This document shows, in pieces, positions 44,220-55,800 of a stretch of DNA of 64,000 nucleotides. The notes under the pieces were generated by a model that had not been told where the DNA came from, did no database searches, and was given only the letters and a program-made list of their open reading frames with translations. Numbering within the stretch: position 1 is the first letter of the stretch; every line of letters begins with the position of its first letter. Origin of the DNA: Siphonodentalium dalli (Eukaryota; Mollusca; Scaphopoda; Gadilida; Siphonodentaliidae); the NCBI GenBank assembly GCA_032622095.1, contig CP136062.1, forward strand, positions 141,254,351 to 141,318,350, read 5' to 3'. The position numbers and the translations under genes were made by a program.

Positions 44220-45190
44220 AGATTATCATCTTAGCATAACTGTTAAACATGTTCATTTCTCATTGATTCAACATAAAATGCACTGCCTATGAAAATGTAT
44301 AAACATCAGTTTTCTGCGCGTTGCTTGCCATTTCATCGGATTTTCAGCGATATAAACTAATTTACCAATAGTACTCAATAATCATAACACGACTTTATCG
44401 TAAACTAAGGAGGGTATCGATATAGAAGATTTATTCAGAGTGGGTGCAATTTGGAATTCATGTTGAATTCTGTTCGGGGAATCTCGCCGTTTGCAATACA
44501 TGTATAATAAATTTCATTAAAAAGCGCATGACGCTCGATCTCAACGGAAACCCCACTATACATGTAACAATTCAACTTGCATACATTATGATCTGCCAAT
44601 TGAGAACATTTTGGTATGAGTGATCATGAATGCCATGCATTTGGTCGATATACAATTACTAATTAGACACGTATTGAACAAACTGCAAACGGGGTGTTTT
44701 TCGATTGAATGTCCGTTTTTAATGTTTTCACGTTAAATCCATGTAAGAAAATTAGTGACATACTTGAAACAAGTATTGTACTAAAACTTTTGTTTCATTT
44801 TCAACAAGTATACATAGTATTATGCGATAAATTAAGCATGCTAAACACTAAGTTTAGTCTCATTGCCAGGACAATCGGTACGCAATCACATCGATGTCGT
44901 ACCTTCGTGCGAATTGTTTACAAAATTAACGAAATTTTGATAAAAAAAAATGCTTGGATGGTTTTCAGTGCAGCACCTAATATCATTTATTTCATCGTAT
45001 TATGTTGGGGGAATACATAGTTGTTAAATTATAGGTACTCAATACGATTCGATGGTCCCCATATCATCATATTCCAATAACAAGATCATTTTTTGAAATG
45101 CCGCTTCAGTTATCAGAATCGATTAATTGCCCAAAAATAATGCTAACCATAGTCCCACTAACCATGCATGCAGAACGTTGCAAACAATAC
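44220..45190. other. Intronic sequence without recognised features
   Basis: AT-rich. The plus-strand frame at 44709-45020 has no recognisable domain. Confidence 0.4.
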
Positions 45191-45193
45191 ATA

Positions 45194-48100
45194 TAGTCCA
45201 GGAGATATTGGTCGACCTCTGCACCCCCCCCCCAGGACTTAACTTCACCCCACTAATTTTCTTCCTTAAGGTCTCCTCTAATTTTTTTCACTTGTTAACA
45301 AGAACAAAAAGTGGCCGCAGAGACTCCAGACAAGATGGCGTCCATCATGGCGGCCATTTGTTTTAAATGCACCAGGTCTCTTTGATCGCCATTATAGTAA
45401 AGATGATAGCAAATGCGGTCTTGTTTTCCGCTCGATTCGTTATGCTAATATACAACCCTTACAAATTAGCCAAAAATCCGACACCAAAATCCAATATGGC
45501 GGCCAAGATGGCCGCCGAAATGTTAAAATATGCTATTTTTCTGACATGTTACCACCTTTCGTTTGTCTCTGTGGGAAAATATTAGAATATTTGCGTCATT
45601 TTATACATTTATAATATAGAGGAGTCATTGGCGAACACATGGGGACCATAATATGTATTCATTGCGGGATATTTTTGTCCGATATCACGTTTCCCAAATC
45701 CCGGTATCATAGTTCGAAGCCGAATCTCCGTTAATAACGGGATGTTATGTTTCGAATCAATGAATGTTATTGCTATTATAACAACACCATGCATATATAT
45801 TTGCAGGAGATACTCGAGCTAGGATTCCTCTTATACCTTAGTTGAGGAATATTTACCCAAATCCAAGATGGCGGCCAAAATGGCCACCAGAAATAAAAAA
45901 TCGCCGAAAATCGCTGATTTTAACATCAGTGGGTATTATTGTCATGACAACTCCACACCTGCTTACTATTGTAAGTTGGAAACACTTAGGCGAAGAACTT
46001 TCCTTGTACCATATCCAAATAAAAGTCCCCCAAATCCAAAATGGCGCCCACAATGGCGGACAGAATTTGAATAATCACCGAAATTCCCTCATATTCACAT
46101 CATTGGGCATTATTGTCGAGACAACTCCACCCATGCTTACAATTGAGTTGGACATACTGAGGTGAAGTAATTACATTACATCTCATGCAAGAAATTGTTT
46201 TCCAAATCGAAGATGGCGGCCAAAATGGCGACCGAAATTTGAAAACAAATCTACATTCCTTTACTTTCTTAGGATGGGCGTTATTGTTTCGCGATTTCTA
46301 TCCACCATTACATGTTGATATGGAATAGTGACATGAAGTATTCATTAGAGTTTGGCAATTGATACTCACAGCCAAGATCGCTGGTAAATTGGCGGCTAGA
46401 AATTGAAAAGAAATCGATATTTTCACATATTAATTTCAACTTTTTGTCATAATATCGGTATGTATGGACGAAATTGTACATAAACCATCTACTAGTTCAA
46501 CTTAAAGGTATCAAAACGCATAACATAGCTCGTATCCTTCTGGAAAGATGAAACACCACAATTAATATCGCGATGTGGCATTTCGAAATCCAGTCTCCAC
46601 TTAGCGCCGATAATGGGCGTAAGCGTAGGCGCGCCGAATAGTTATATCAGAACAATTACATGATAACAGATTCTGATTTGCCACGTCACGTCCATTATTA
46701 TCTGGACCAGCTTCCATTTCTTTGTCTGATAAATCTAGGTCGCTCACACCGACAAAGTATTTACCACTTCCTGGGAGTAGGGTCCCTCTAATCATAACGT
46801 TTCAAACAATTCATTTTCCGGTGTCTAGCTTACAGAAGGTCATCTCTATGTATGTGTCTCATACCCCATGGAGTAGCGACATTTTCACCTGGCGAACCAG
46901 TTAGCTAGTCACATCTCAATAGATAGTTCGTCAACTCACACTCAGCGAACGCATTTGGCATATGTGGACAACTTCGACAGTGTTTCGAAGGTTGCTAGCT
47001 GTCTCATTCCCTTGGACAGATGTCTATCAGCTAAGGAGAAGACCCTAGTGTACAGACTACCCACACTTATTGACCATTATCCGAAGCAAACTGTGTGACG
47101 CCCCGCAGTTGTCTCGTCGAATATCTCCCAGCAGAGAAGAACAATGCTCGCGGTGCTAGTTTGTGGACATGCGCCATGATAGTGGGAATGAAATGGGCCA
47201 CTGTATACACCACCCCTACACCTGGTGCATGTTTAAGATATCGAATGTCATGCGTGTCGGTTTTGTTTAGCCTTTATGATTCAACTACGTACACTTTTGT
47301 CTGGATAATAATATGCTAGCCTCCCTCAAAACAGTCGGATGGACTAAAGGATAATGTCTTTATAGCATGGATGTATGCGTGTTTTGTTATCCTCTCTCGG
47401 GGTTATTGTCATTATGTGGGCGGTATTATTCAAGAGAATGTCTGGAACTGTGGTGCATTTATTTCACTATGTGTTTAAAGAACAATTTGCAGTCTCGATG
47501 GCGATGGCTGTGGCCGTTGGGGGACGCGACCCTTATGATCATATAGCTTTATATATATATAACTTTAGAATATAGTAGTTAATGTCTCATGCAGGAAAAT
47601 GGTCGCATTGGTGATGTTATCAAGAAATCACTTGGTGTACCAACGTGTGTTGAACTGAATGCAAGAGCTCATCAACGTAACATTCCTCTGGATGTTCTTC
47701 GCGTTGAACATTTCACCCTTTTGTTGATGGCATTTGTACTTTCTTGAACCATACCACCCAGCGTGAGTATGACATATCAACCAACTATCAAAGGTATCGC
47801 CTTTAAGACTACACCACAGTCTTTGTGGGGCTTATACAACAGTAGCCAATGACATACCCCTGGTCCAGTTGTTTAAGAACGGCTTCCAAACGGATGGGAA
47901 CATACAATCTTAGCATACAAGGAAAGCAAAGCCACACATGAGATCCTGTCTGAATCTAAAACATAACAAAATAAGGGGCGGTACAGTCATGGTCCAATTT
48001 CATTTCCACTATCATGATACATACCCACAAACTAGCACCGTGTGTATTGTTATCATCTGCTTGGATCTGTTCGGTGAGACGATTGCTGGACGCCAACAAG

Positions 48101-50144
48101 CTTGTTCTTATGGTCATGTTCAAGGAGTTTGGGTATATTATGCATTATGGTCTTCTACGCCTTAGCAGAATTGCATCCGGCAAATGTCGGGCTTTCAACA
48201 TTCGAAGCCATATACAGAAGTTGTCCGGGTACGTCAGTGCATTAGATGAGTATGTGAATTGATGAACCATATATTGAGAAGTGGCTGTTTGGGAAGATCA
48301 CCAGGCATACACGTTGTTATCCCCATTAGGTCACCAAAGCTGGCAATACGCAGATAGATAGGTCCTTATGAAAGCTAGTATACGCATCGACCGAATACCT
48401 TTATAGTGTATCGCACAAGATGACGCATATACCCCATATGTTGCATCTGAATTATACCATAAGCTATACCACGAATGAAGCTCGCTAAGAATTCCAAGCT
48501 TTCGAAACCAACACGTGAGCTGGACACCGGCATATGTATTGTTTGAAACATTGCGATTAGTGGCACACTCCTACAAAGAAGAGTAGTGAACTGTTGTTGT
48601 GAGTGAGATAGATTAATATGACGAAGAGACGGAAACGAGTCTAGATAATGCTGAATGTGGCATTCAGAATAAGCTCAGGTACTGTTGTTTTGATTCTTGG
48701 AAGTCATAATATGACTATTCGGCGCACCTATATACGGTTACGGCCAGTATGAGCCCTTAGTGGAGAATGGATTTTGAAATGCCACATTGCGATTATGGGT
48801 GTTCATCCTTCCAAAAGGCTACGACTTACATTGGAACTAATATATGGCTTATATTACGTACCGTTTTGTTTATACAAATCAATATTATGACAAAAAGTTG
48901 AAATTAGTATGTGATAATATCGGCTTCTTTTCAATTTCTGCCCGCCAGTTTGGCCGCCATATTGACTGAGTATCACTTGCCAAACCCTAATGAATAATTC
49001 ATACATATCAACATGTAATGGTGGGTAGAAATCGCGAAACAATAACGCCCATCTTAAGAAAGTAAAGGAATGTAGGCGGGTTTTCAAATTTCGGTCGCCA
49101 TTTTGGCCGCCATCTTCGATTTGGAAAACAATTTCTTGCATGAGATGTAAGGTAATTACTTCGCCTCAGTATTTCCAACTCAATTGTACGCATGGATGGA
49201 GTTGTCTCGACAATAATGCCCAATGATGTGAATATGAGGGAATTTCGGTAATTTTTCAAAATCTTTCCGCCATTGTGGGCGCCATTTTGGATTTGGGGGA
49301 CTTTTATTTGGATATGGTACAAGGAAAGTTCTTCGCCTAATTGTTCCCAACTTACAATAGTAAGCAGGTGTGGAGTTGTCATGACAATAATGCTCACTGA
49401 TGTTAAAATCAGCGATTTTCGGCGATTTTTTATTTCTGGTGGCCATTTTGGCCGCCATCTTGGATTTGGGTAAATATTCCTCAACTCAGGTATAAGAGGA
49501 ATCCTAGCTCGAGTATCTCCTGCACATATATATGCATGGGTGTTGTTATAATAGCAATAACATTCATTGATTCGAAACATAACATCCCGTTATTAACGGA
49601 GATTCGGCTTCGAACTATGATACCGGCATTTGGGGAAAACGTGATATCGGACAAAAATATCCCGCAATGAATGCATATTATGGTCCCCATGTGTTCGCCA
49701 ATGACTCCTCTATATTATAAATGTATAAAATGACGCAAATATTCTAACATTTTCCCACAGAGACAAACGAAAGGTGGTAACATGTCAGAAAAATAGCATA
49801 TTTTAACATTTCGGCGGCCATCTTGGCCGCCATATTGGATTTTGGTGTCGGATTTTTGGCTAATTTGTAAGGGTTGTATATTAGCATAACGAATCGAGCG
49901 GAAAACAAGACCGCATTTGCTATCATCTTTACTATAATGGCGATCAAAGAGACCTGGTGCATTTAAAACAAATGGCCGCCATGATGGACGCCATCTTGTC
50001 TGGAGTCTCTGCGGCCACTTTTTGTTCTTGTTAACAAGTGAAAAAAATTAGAGGAGACCTTAAGGAAGAAAATTAGTGGGGTGAAGTTAAGTCCTGGGGG
50101 GGGGGGGGGGGGGGTGCAGAGGTCGACCAATATCTCCTGGACTA
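45194..50144. repeat. Giant inverted repeat (foldback), 4.95 kb, arms about 2.3 kb
   Basis: The plus strand from 'tagtccaggagatattggtc' (45194) is mirrored by the complement ending at 50144. The outer 1.45 kb are highly similar, including 'caggtctctttgatcgccat' (45371 and complement near 49955) and 'ccaaatccaagatggcggcc' (45856). Similarity decays inward but persists: 'gccgaatag', 'gtttcaaacaat', 'cggtgctagtttgtgg' and 'catgatagtgg.aatgaaat' occur in order in both arms, to about 47330 and 47860. The centre is near 47.6 kb. The short mirrored frames are by-products. It lies wholly within intron 1 of the PAN-WSC gene. Confidence 0.9.
45856..46540 (+). repeat. 172-bp tandem monomers in the left foldback arm
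   Basis: Monomer starts ('ccaaatccaagatggcggcc' and variants) lie at 45856, 46029, 46201 and about 46372. A second landmark ('gggNattattgtc' or variant) lies at 45931, 46105 and 46276. Spacing is therefore 171-174 bp. The mirror copies are in the right arm, at about 48810-49470. Confidence 0.85.
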
Positions 50145-50149
50145 ATAAG

Positions 50150-50660
50150 GAAACAAGAAAACCAATGTCAAAAATGGTAACGCGCTCAAGATAATATATT
50201 ATATACCCATAATTGTAATTATAGAATATAAAATATATTGGTTTTGCGAATGACCAAATCAGAATTCCGTTAAAATAACAATAACAGTATACACACCGAA
50301 TTAGCGAACCGGCGACCGACTTCGACCACAACCCCCAGTGGGCTGCAGAACGAAACATGTCTATAAAAGTTGAAATATAAGACTTAAAAAATTTCTTTTT
50401 CATTTCTTTTATTTGTAATTGGCATAGCTTATCACAAACCAAAAATCAACATTATTGACATAATGTTAACGACAATAAACGAAATTGAAATTCCCAACTA
50501 CACCTTTTACCGGACTCGGCCTCCGCTCGCAGTTCGACTTTTACTCCGCCCAAAAATTCCCATTCTATAAATAAAACACCCATGCGCCCAGGCGAATCAA
50601 GAATCTCTACACCAGTATACACGCGGAGCGCGCGTAATAATGCCGGTGACCAGCTCACAA
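50150..50660 (-). repeat. Dispersed 0.5-kb repeat, copy 2 (blocks B to G, then A)
   Basis: On the minus strand from 50645: 'attacgcgcgctccgcgtg', 'agaatgggaatttttgg', 'gatttttggtttgtgataag', 'gtcggtcgccggttcgc', 'attttaacggaattctga', 'tttggtcattcgcaaaacc', 'attacaattatgggtata' and 'atcttgagcgcgttacc', ending in 'ttcttgtttccttattag' at 50142. Relative to copy 1, the A block comes last instead of first. Confidence 0.8.
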
Positions 50661-50849
50661 ATTTGCCTTATTCTTGGCAAACTTCATCCACGGTAGCATA
50701 TATAGTACTGTATAATTCATCTGCCACATATGGGATTTGAGCGTCATATCTTGCGAGATAAACTAGAAAGGCATGCCATCGATGAGTACACTAGCGATCA
50801 GAAGATCCTCTCTATATATCTACGTCTTTCTCATCTTTTGTGACCTGTT

Positions 50850-51090
50850 TACGTGACAGCCAACAGCGACAGAAATGACAAATTGTCGCATGTTTTGCCG
50901 CTTTCGCGATCGCCAAAACATGCCAAATGTCGTATGTTTTGGCGCGCGCCGAAAGCGGCAAAATGTGCGACTAATGTCGCTTTCGGCGCGCGCCCAAAAC
51001 AAGCGACATTGCGGCGCACGGTTTTTCGCTTACGGAGCGCCACTAATGGCGCACATTTTGTCGCTTTCGGCGCAACAGAAGCGCCATTTA
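50850..51090. repeat. CpG-rich array of short complementary modules
   Basis: Modules such as 'cgctttcggcgcgcgcc', 'ggcgcgcgccgaaagcg', 'caaaacatgccaaatgtcg' and 'aaaatgtgcgactaatgtcg' alternate on both strands. They give a locally GC- and CpG-rich island in AT-rich DNA, about 100 bp downstream of exon 1. Frames here are repeat by-products. Confidence 0.85.
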
Positions 51091-51193
51091 TAGGAAGTGG
51101 CCCTAATAGTATTCCATAAAGCACCAGCACCCACTGTATTGTTTGTATTGGGGGGGGGGGGGGCAGCCACACATAAAAGGTGATTAGGCCTAC

Positions 51194-51485
51194 CTGTGTA
51201 AATGGGCGCTCCAGTGACGGCACTTTCCAAATTTCCGCTGCTGACGTAACAGTCAGATGACAATTCTATGTATGAGTAACGGATACAGGCAGCCATTCCT
51301 GCACAGCGCATCATACACTCCATGGCAGATGCTGCGACATCGAAACTGTATGGTGTGGCTCCACATACGGGCTGGCTCGTGTCGAAATAGTACAATTGAG
51401 CCACGAAAGAACCACACAAGCCTACATCTGAGAAAGACAGAAGCTTCACCACAAAAAGAGCAAACGACACCACGACGATTTTCAT
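51194..51485 (-). CDS. Secreted PAN-WSC protein, exon 1 (signal peptide, PAN/apple-like)
   Basis: Minus strand, starting at the ATG at 51485. Residues 1-25 form a signal peptide (Met-Lys, then a hydrophobic core 'VVVSFALFVV' and a likely cleavage near 'GLCGS'). Residues 26-97 show a PAN/apple-like cysteine pattern: 'SAMECMMRC', 'ACIRYSY', 'SSDCYVSSG'. The exon ends '...PIYT' plus one base, with donor GTAGGC directly below 51194. That leaves phase 1, which matches exon 2 (39546). With exons 2 and 3 the coding length is 292+129+167=588 nt, or 195 residues plus stop. An undetected middle exon cannot be excluded. A short secreted lectin-like protein is the inference; expression is unknown. No TATA box is obvious upstream. 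Confidence 0.75.
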
Positions 51486-51499
51486 GCCCAAAGTATATC

Positions 51500-52095
51500 T
51501 ACATTGGCATCAAGGTTCTTGTTTTTTTTTTCGAAGAAATTATAGTTATCAGATTTCGCAGTAGTATATGAGGTCCAACGAAAGGAATTTAAAATTGCAA
51601 GTATAATACTTCACTATTGACAGGAAAACAGAACAACCATTGACAGGAAAACAAAATCCGCAACTTATTCACAATTGCATGACAGAAAAGACTTAGTGTT
51701 CAAACAACGAGCCGATCAGTGCCGACTGGATGATATATAATCACAAAATGAACGTACGATCACGGTGCATTGGAAGTTATTGTCCTTCAAAATTGATCGC
51801 TGTAGGTCGTACAAACAAACACAACAGACGCAGTATGCTATGTAACGATCTAGACTTTTATAAGGAGAGACAGAGATGTTCATCGAATATCTTGCCAAGA
51901 GCTGTGAAGATGCATGGTATCACATCCATCATATACCACTTATAACAACTTGAAGATTTTTAGATATGTGATTGTGAGTTTATACGCTAGGTTTCTGACG
52001 TTCCAAGACAATAAAGACGTTCAAGATAAGATAAGATACGTTTTAATGGTCGTTGAATAACCGTAACAAGTAAGAGACAACAATAAAAATAAAAC
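51500..52095. other. Upstream region of the PAN-WSC gene
   Basis: AT-rich, with no clear core promoter on the minus strand. A (GATAA)n run at about 52023-52037 resembles the LINE tail at 33183-33206 in complement. Frames at 51716-51945 overlap on both strands and are not recognised. Confidence 0.4.
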
Positions 52096-52103
52096 CACAT
52101 GCT

Positions 52104-52186
52104 CTGGGGTAAATTACTAAATTACCAATATAGACTAAACCAGTGACTGGTATAGTCTATATTGGTATTTTAGTAATTTTCCCCAA
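52104..52186. repeat. Near-perfect 83-bp palindrome
   Basis: Centred on 52145 with a one-base spacer. 'taccaatatagacta.accagt' pairs with 'actggt.tagtctatattggta'. Pairing continues through 'aaattacta' and 'tagtaattt' to 'ctctgggg' and 'cccc', with only a few mismatches over 41 bp. Confidence 0.95.
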
Positions 52187-52189
52187 GGG

Positions 52190-52850
52190 GCTGTGAATAA
52201 AACTAGCGGCTTTTCAAATTCCCGGTGGGAAATTCGTATACTTTCATATAAATTAAGTATTCTCGTTTTACATGTATTGCGTTTCACCACTCCCTATTCC
52301 CTCTTCTCTCTTCCTATTTCTTGCGTTGATGCTTACTTTTATGTTGTGATTTTAGTGATGTACATGAACCTCTGCCAAATTATAGACATTGTATCTCAAT
52401 GTATCAGAATGCAGACAAAACAGATGAGTGCACAAATAGTCACCCTATTTCTCGTGATAAAAAAAAGTAAAGATTGTTTGATTTCCACATACAAGATAAA
52501 AGTTACAAATTTTGCACGGTTTTTAAACAATTTTCGCGGCATCATCATCGGGGTGACATGTAAACCACGACATGTAAGTTTGGTCGCGATCGGAGAGAAT
52601 TTATGTTTTACGACTTTGAACACCCCTTCCCACGCAGCGGTCAATAATCGGACAACGGCCATTTTGTAGAGATAAACTAAATTTAACTCACTCTACGATA
52701 AAGTGATTTAAGGGCCATATAACTCCATCAAGCAAGCACGGACAAAATTCTCAATGGCTTAACGGCCGCTACGGCCGCATGAACGGCCGTCTACTGTTGA
52801 TTTTGTACACACAGAGAAAATTTCGGCGTTCTTCATTTAGCGGTTCCTGC
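52190..52850. other. Unassigned sequence with overlapping frames
   Basis: Overlapping frames on both strands (52193-52669 plus, 52396-52662 minus) contain no recognised domain. 'tttggtcgcgatcggagag' resembles the phrasing of the 130-bp repeats. No gene called. Confidence 0.4.
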
Positions 52851-52852
52851 AT

Positions 52853-55800
52853 TAGTGGGGGGGATAGTTGCAAAATCGTTCACTTTGTGATAGAAGCGCC
52901 AAACTTTCAGAGTTTGTTAAGTGGTTGGTGAGTATCACTAAACTGGCTGGTTCCAGATTTTGGAGGTCACCTTGACCTTCAATTTGACCTTGACCTTTTT
53001 GAAAATCTCAGTTTTTGGGTTGGGTGGTTTATGCCATCCTTTTCTTGTGAAAATCGCATCTTCTCACAGTTTTCTCAATACAGTTATAGTTGGGAGGTGA
53101 CCACGGTTCATTTGGGCCAAAATATATCTAAATGTTCATAAGATGGCCGCCAATATGGCCGCCGGAAGTTGAAAATATGACATTTTCTCACAAATATCTT
53201 CTAGTTCAATTCATGCTGTTTGGAACTGGTTGAGTAATGCAACTTTATTTTGTGTTTTGTATATTAACCGATCATTGGAGCAATTAAATATGTAATTATT
53301 GTGGTCCTAGCCCCTTCCGATCCCTCAAAACTTCGATTTTACAGGATGCGGTATAAAATTTCACAAAAAATCACAATTGGGATTCTAGTCATATATCAAC
53401 AAGAAATGAACATAACTTTGTAATGTAAGTGAGGCATATCATTATCTATGAATATTCCAAATCACTGGAACCAAAATTCTTACTTTGGCTCAAATTGGCT
53501 GCCAATATGGCCGCCAAAATATGGAAAATGGTAAATATTACAACAGCGTCTCCTGCAATCGTTTGCAAGTTGTGGTTGATGTATAAAATTGGCAATTCTG
53601 CATTCTATACATTGAATACTAACATGTCTGATGCACCATGGTTAATTGTTACTATTGTCACTACTGACATCGTCAAAAATATTGGACTTTTCTCTCAAAA
53701 ACTTCACATAAATATTGGCAAAAATTCATAACTATCTTTGGATTGAAAGGTGTTTATTGTTTTGGTCTATCTTAAATGTGTCTCACTACGGTGTTTATAG
53801 ACCAAATTGCTCAAGATGGCTTCCAAAATGGCAACCAAATTTGTAAAATGTAAATACAGGGGATGACCTTGTGGCCAATGGTGAGCTGAATGGGTATACA
53901 AGGAATGACTATATGGTTATCGGTCATGTTTATGAGTATCCACGGTGTGCCTGTATTGTGACGCGTGGCTGTAAGGTCACCCGTGGTCATGGGTCAGGTG
54001 TACATGTATACAGTGGGTCACTATATTGTTATGTCTGTGGTGTTTATGTATATATGTAATGACTGTGTGGTAATAGGTGGCCATCGTTTTCCGTTTTTAC
54101 GCCCCCATGTATATAAACACCACCAAGATAGAGAACTCTCTGACATGACCTCTCCATTGATTAACATATCCTTGAGTTATTGTGCCACCCAAGGTACACA
54201 TGTGCAACCCACCCATTACCTCAGTCACTCCATATGTACATAAACACAACATAAATGACAACATAGTCACCCACTTTATACACGTACACCTGATCATACA
54301 GCCATACTTGGTTATACCCGTACATACCACAAATGACGATACAGCCACGAGTCACCATGTATGGACACCAGGTATACACATACACCCGACACATTGCCAT
54401 ATAGTCACTCTATGTATACATATTCACTGCATTCACGATCATACGGTCACGCGTTGTATTCCTATTCACCCCACCATGGACTATACAACCACTACATGTA
54501 TACCTATTCGCCATATCCATTACCATAGAGTCAATCCAGGTATACATATGCACTTCACCAATGGTGAGCCCTTCCAGATATACCAATACCCGCACATACG
54601 ACCTCTCATAAGTTCCACACTTGCCATACTCATGATCATGCATCTACTCCCCATACACCATCAATGATAACACATCCACAACATATATAAATATACAACC
54701 CACCGTTGCCAACAGGGCACTCCCCATATACCCACACATCATCCATGACCATACAATAACTCGCGGTATACCTATTATCCTCATCTACGATAATAGAGTA
54801 ACTCCCTGGCTGTCATCTTGGCTTCCACCCTGTATCCAGTTGATAAATTTTTATCATAATGGGCCAGACTACCCACATATCATGGTTCATCTCAGTTCTG
54901 TCTCAAAGTTCAGCCCATTTCCTTTCAACAATATGGCCATAATCACAAAAGAGGTATTCCGCAAAATTCCATACTGCAACTTTAAAATGAATTTGTCATG
55001 CCCCATACTGATCTAGGATAAACATAATAGAACATAGTTGTCAGTTAATTAACTACCAGGTATAATAACCAAGTGAGTCACAATTTGCTACCTTTTCGGA
55101 TAACGCAGAGAATAATTTTCTGGATATGTGTAAAAAATTTACTTTTTACAAATTTGGTTGCCATTTTGGAAGCCATCTTGAGCAATTTAGTCTATAAATG
55201 TGTGACACATTTAAGATAGGTCAAAACAATAAACACATTTAATACCAAAGGTAGTTGCATTTTATTTGAAAAAAATGGTCGAACCCTGAAAAGTTATTTT
55301 TTGCCGATATTTATGTCAAGTTTGTGAGAGAAAAATCCAATATATCTGGTGATGTCAGTGGTGACAATAGTAACAATGACACATGGTGTATCAGACATGT
55401 TAGTATTCAATGTATAGAATACAGATTAACCAATTTTGAACATCAACACAACTTGTAAGCAATTGCATGACTCCCTGGTGCAATATTTACAATTTTCCTT
55501 ATTTTGGCGGCCATTTTGAGCCAAGGTAAGATTTTTGGTTCCAGAGAGTTGGAATATTCATAGGTAATGATATGCCTCACTTGCATTACGTTCTTTTCAT
55601 TTCTAGTTGAAATATGACTAGAATCCCAATTGTGATTTTTTAGTAAAATTTTGTACCGCGTTCTGTAAAATCGAATTTTTGAGGGATTGGAAGGGATTAG
55701 GACCCCAATAATTGCATATTTAATTGCTCCAATGATCAGTTAATATACAAAACACAAAATAAAGTTGCATTACTCAACCAGTTCCAAACTGCATGAATTG

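Noticed and set aside
47095..48262. Open frames in the inner foldback arms that looked protein-like
   Set aside because: The mirrored copy has stops at matching positions and no domain could be named.
45367..49962. Identical 72-codon frames on opposite strands
   Set aside because: They are the two arms of the inverted repeat. Neither has a domain, and the duplication explains them.
52396..52662. 88-codon minus-strand frame
   Set aside because: No recognisable domain, overlapped by a plus-strand frame, and phrasing resembles repeat sequence.
54182..54667. 161-codon His/Thr/Ile-rich frame
   Set aside because: Periodic residues come from the 60-bp minisatellite in the foldback core.
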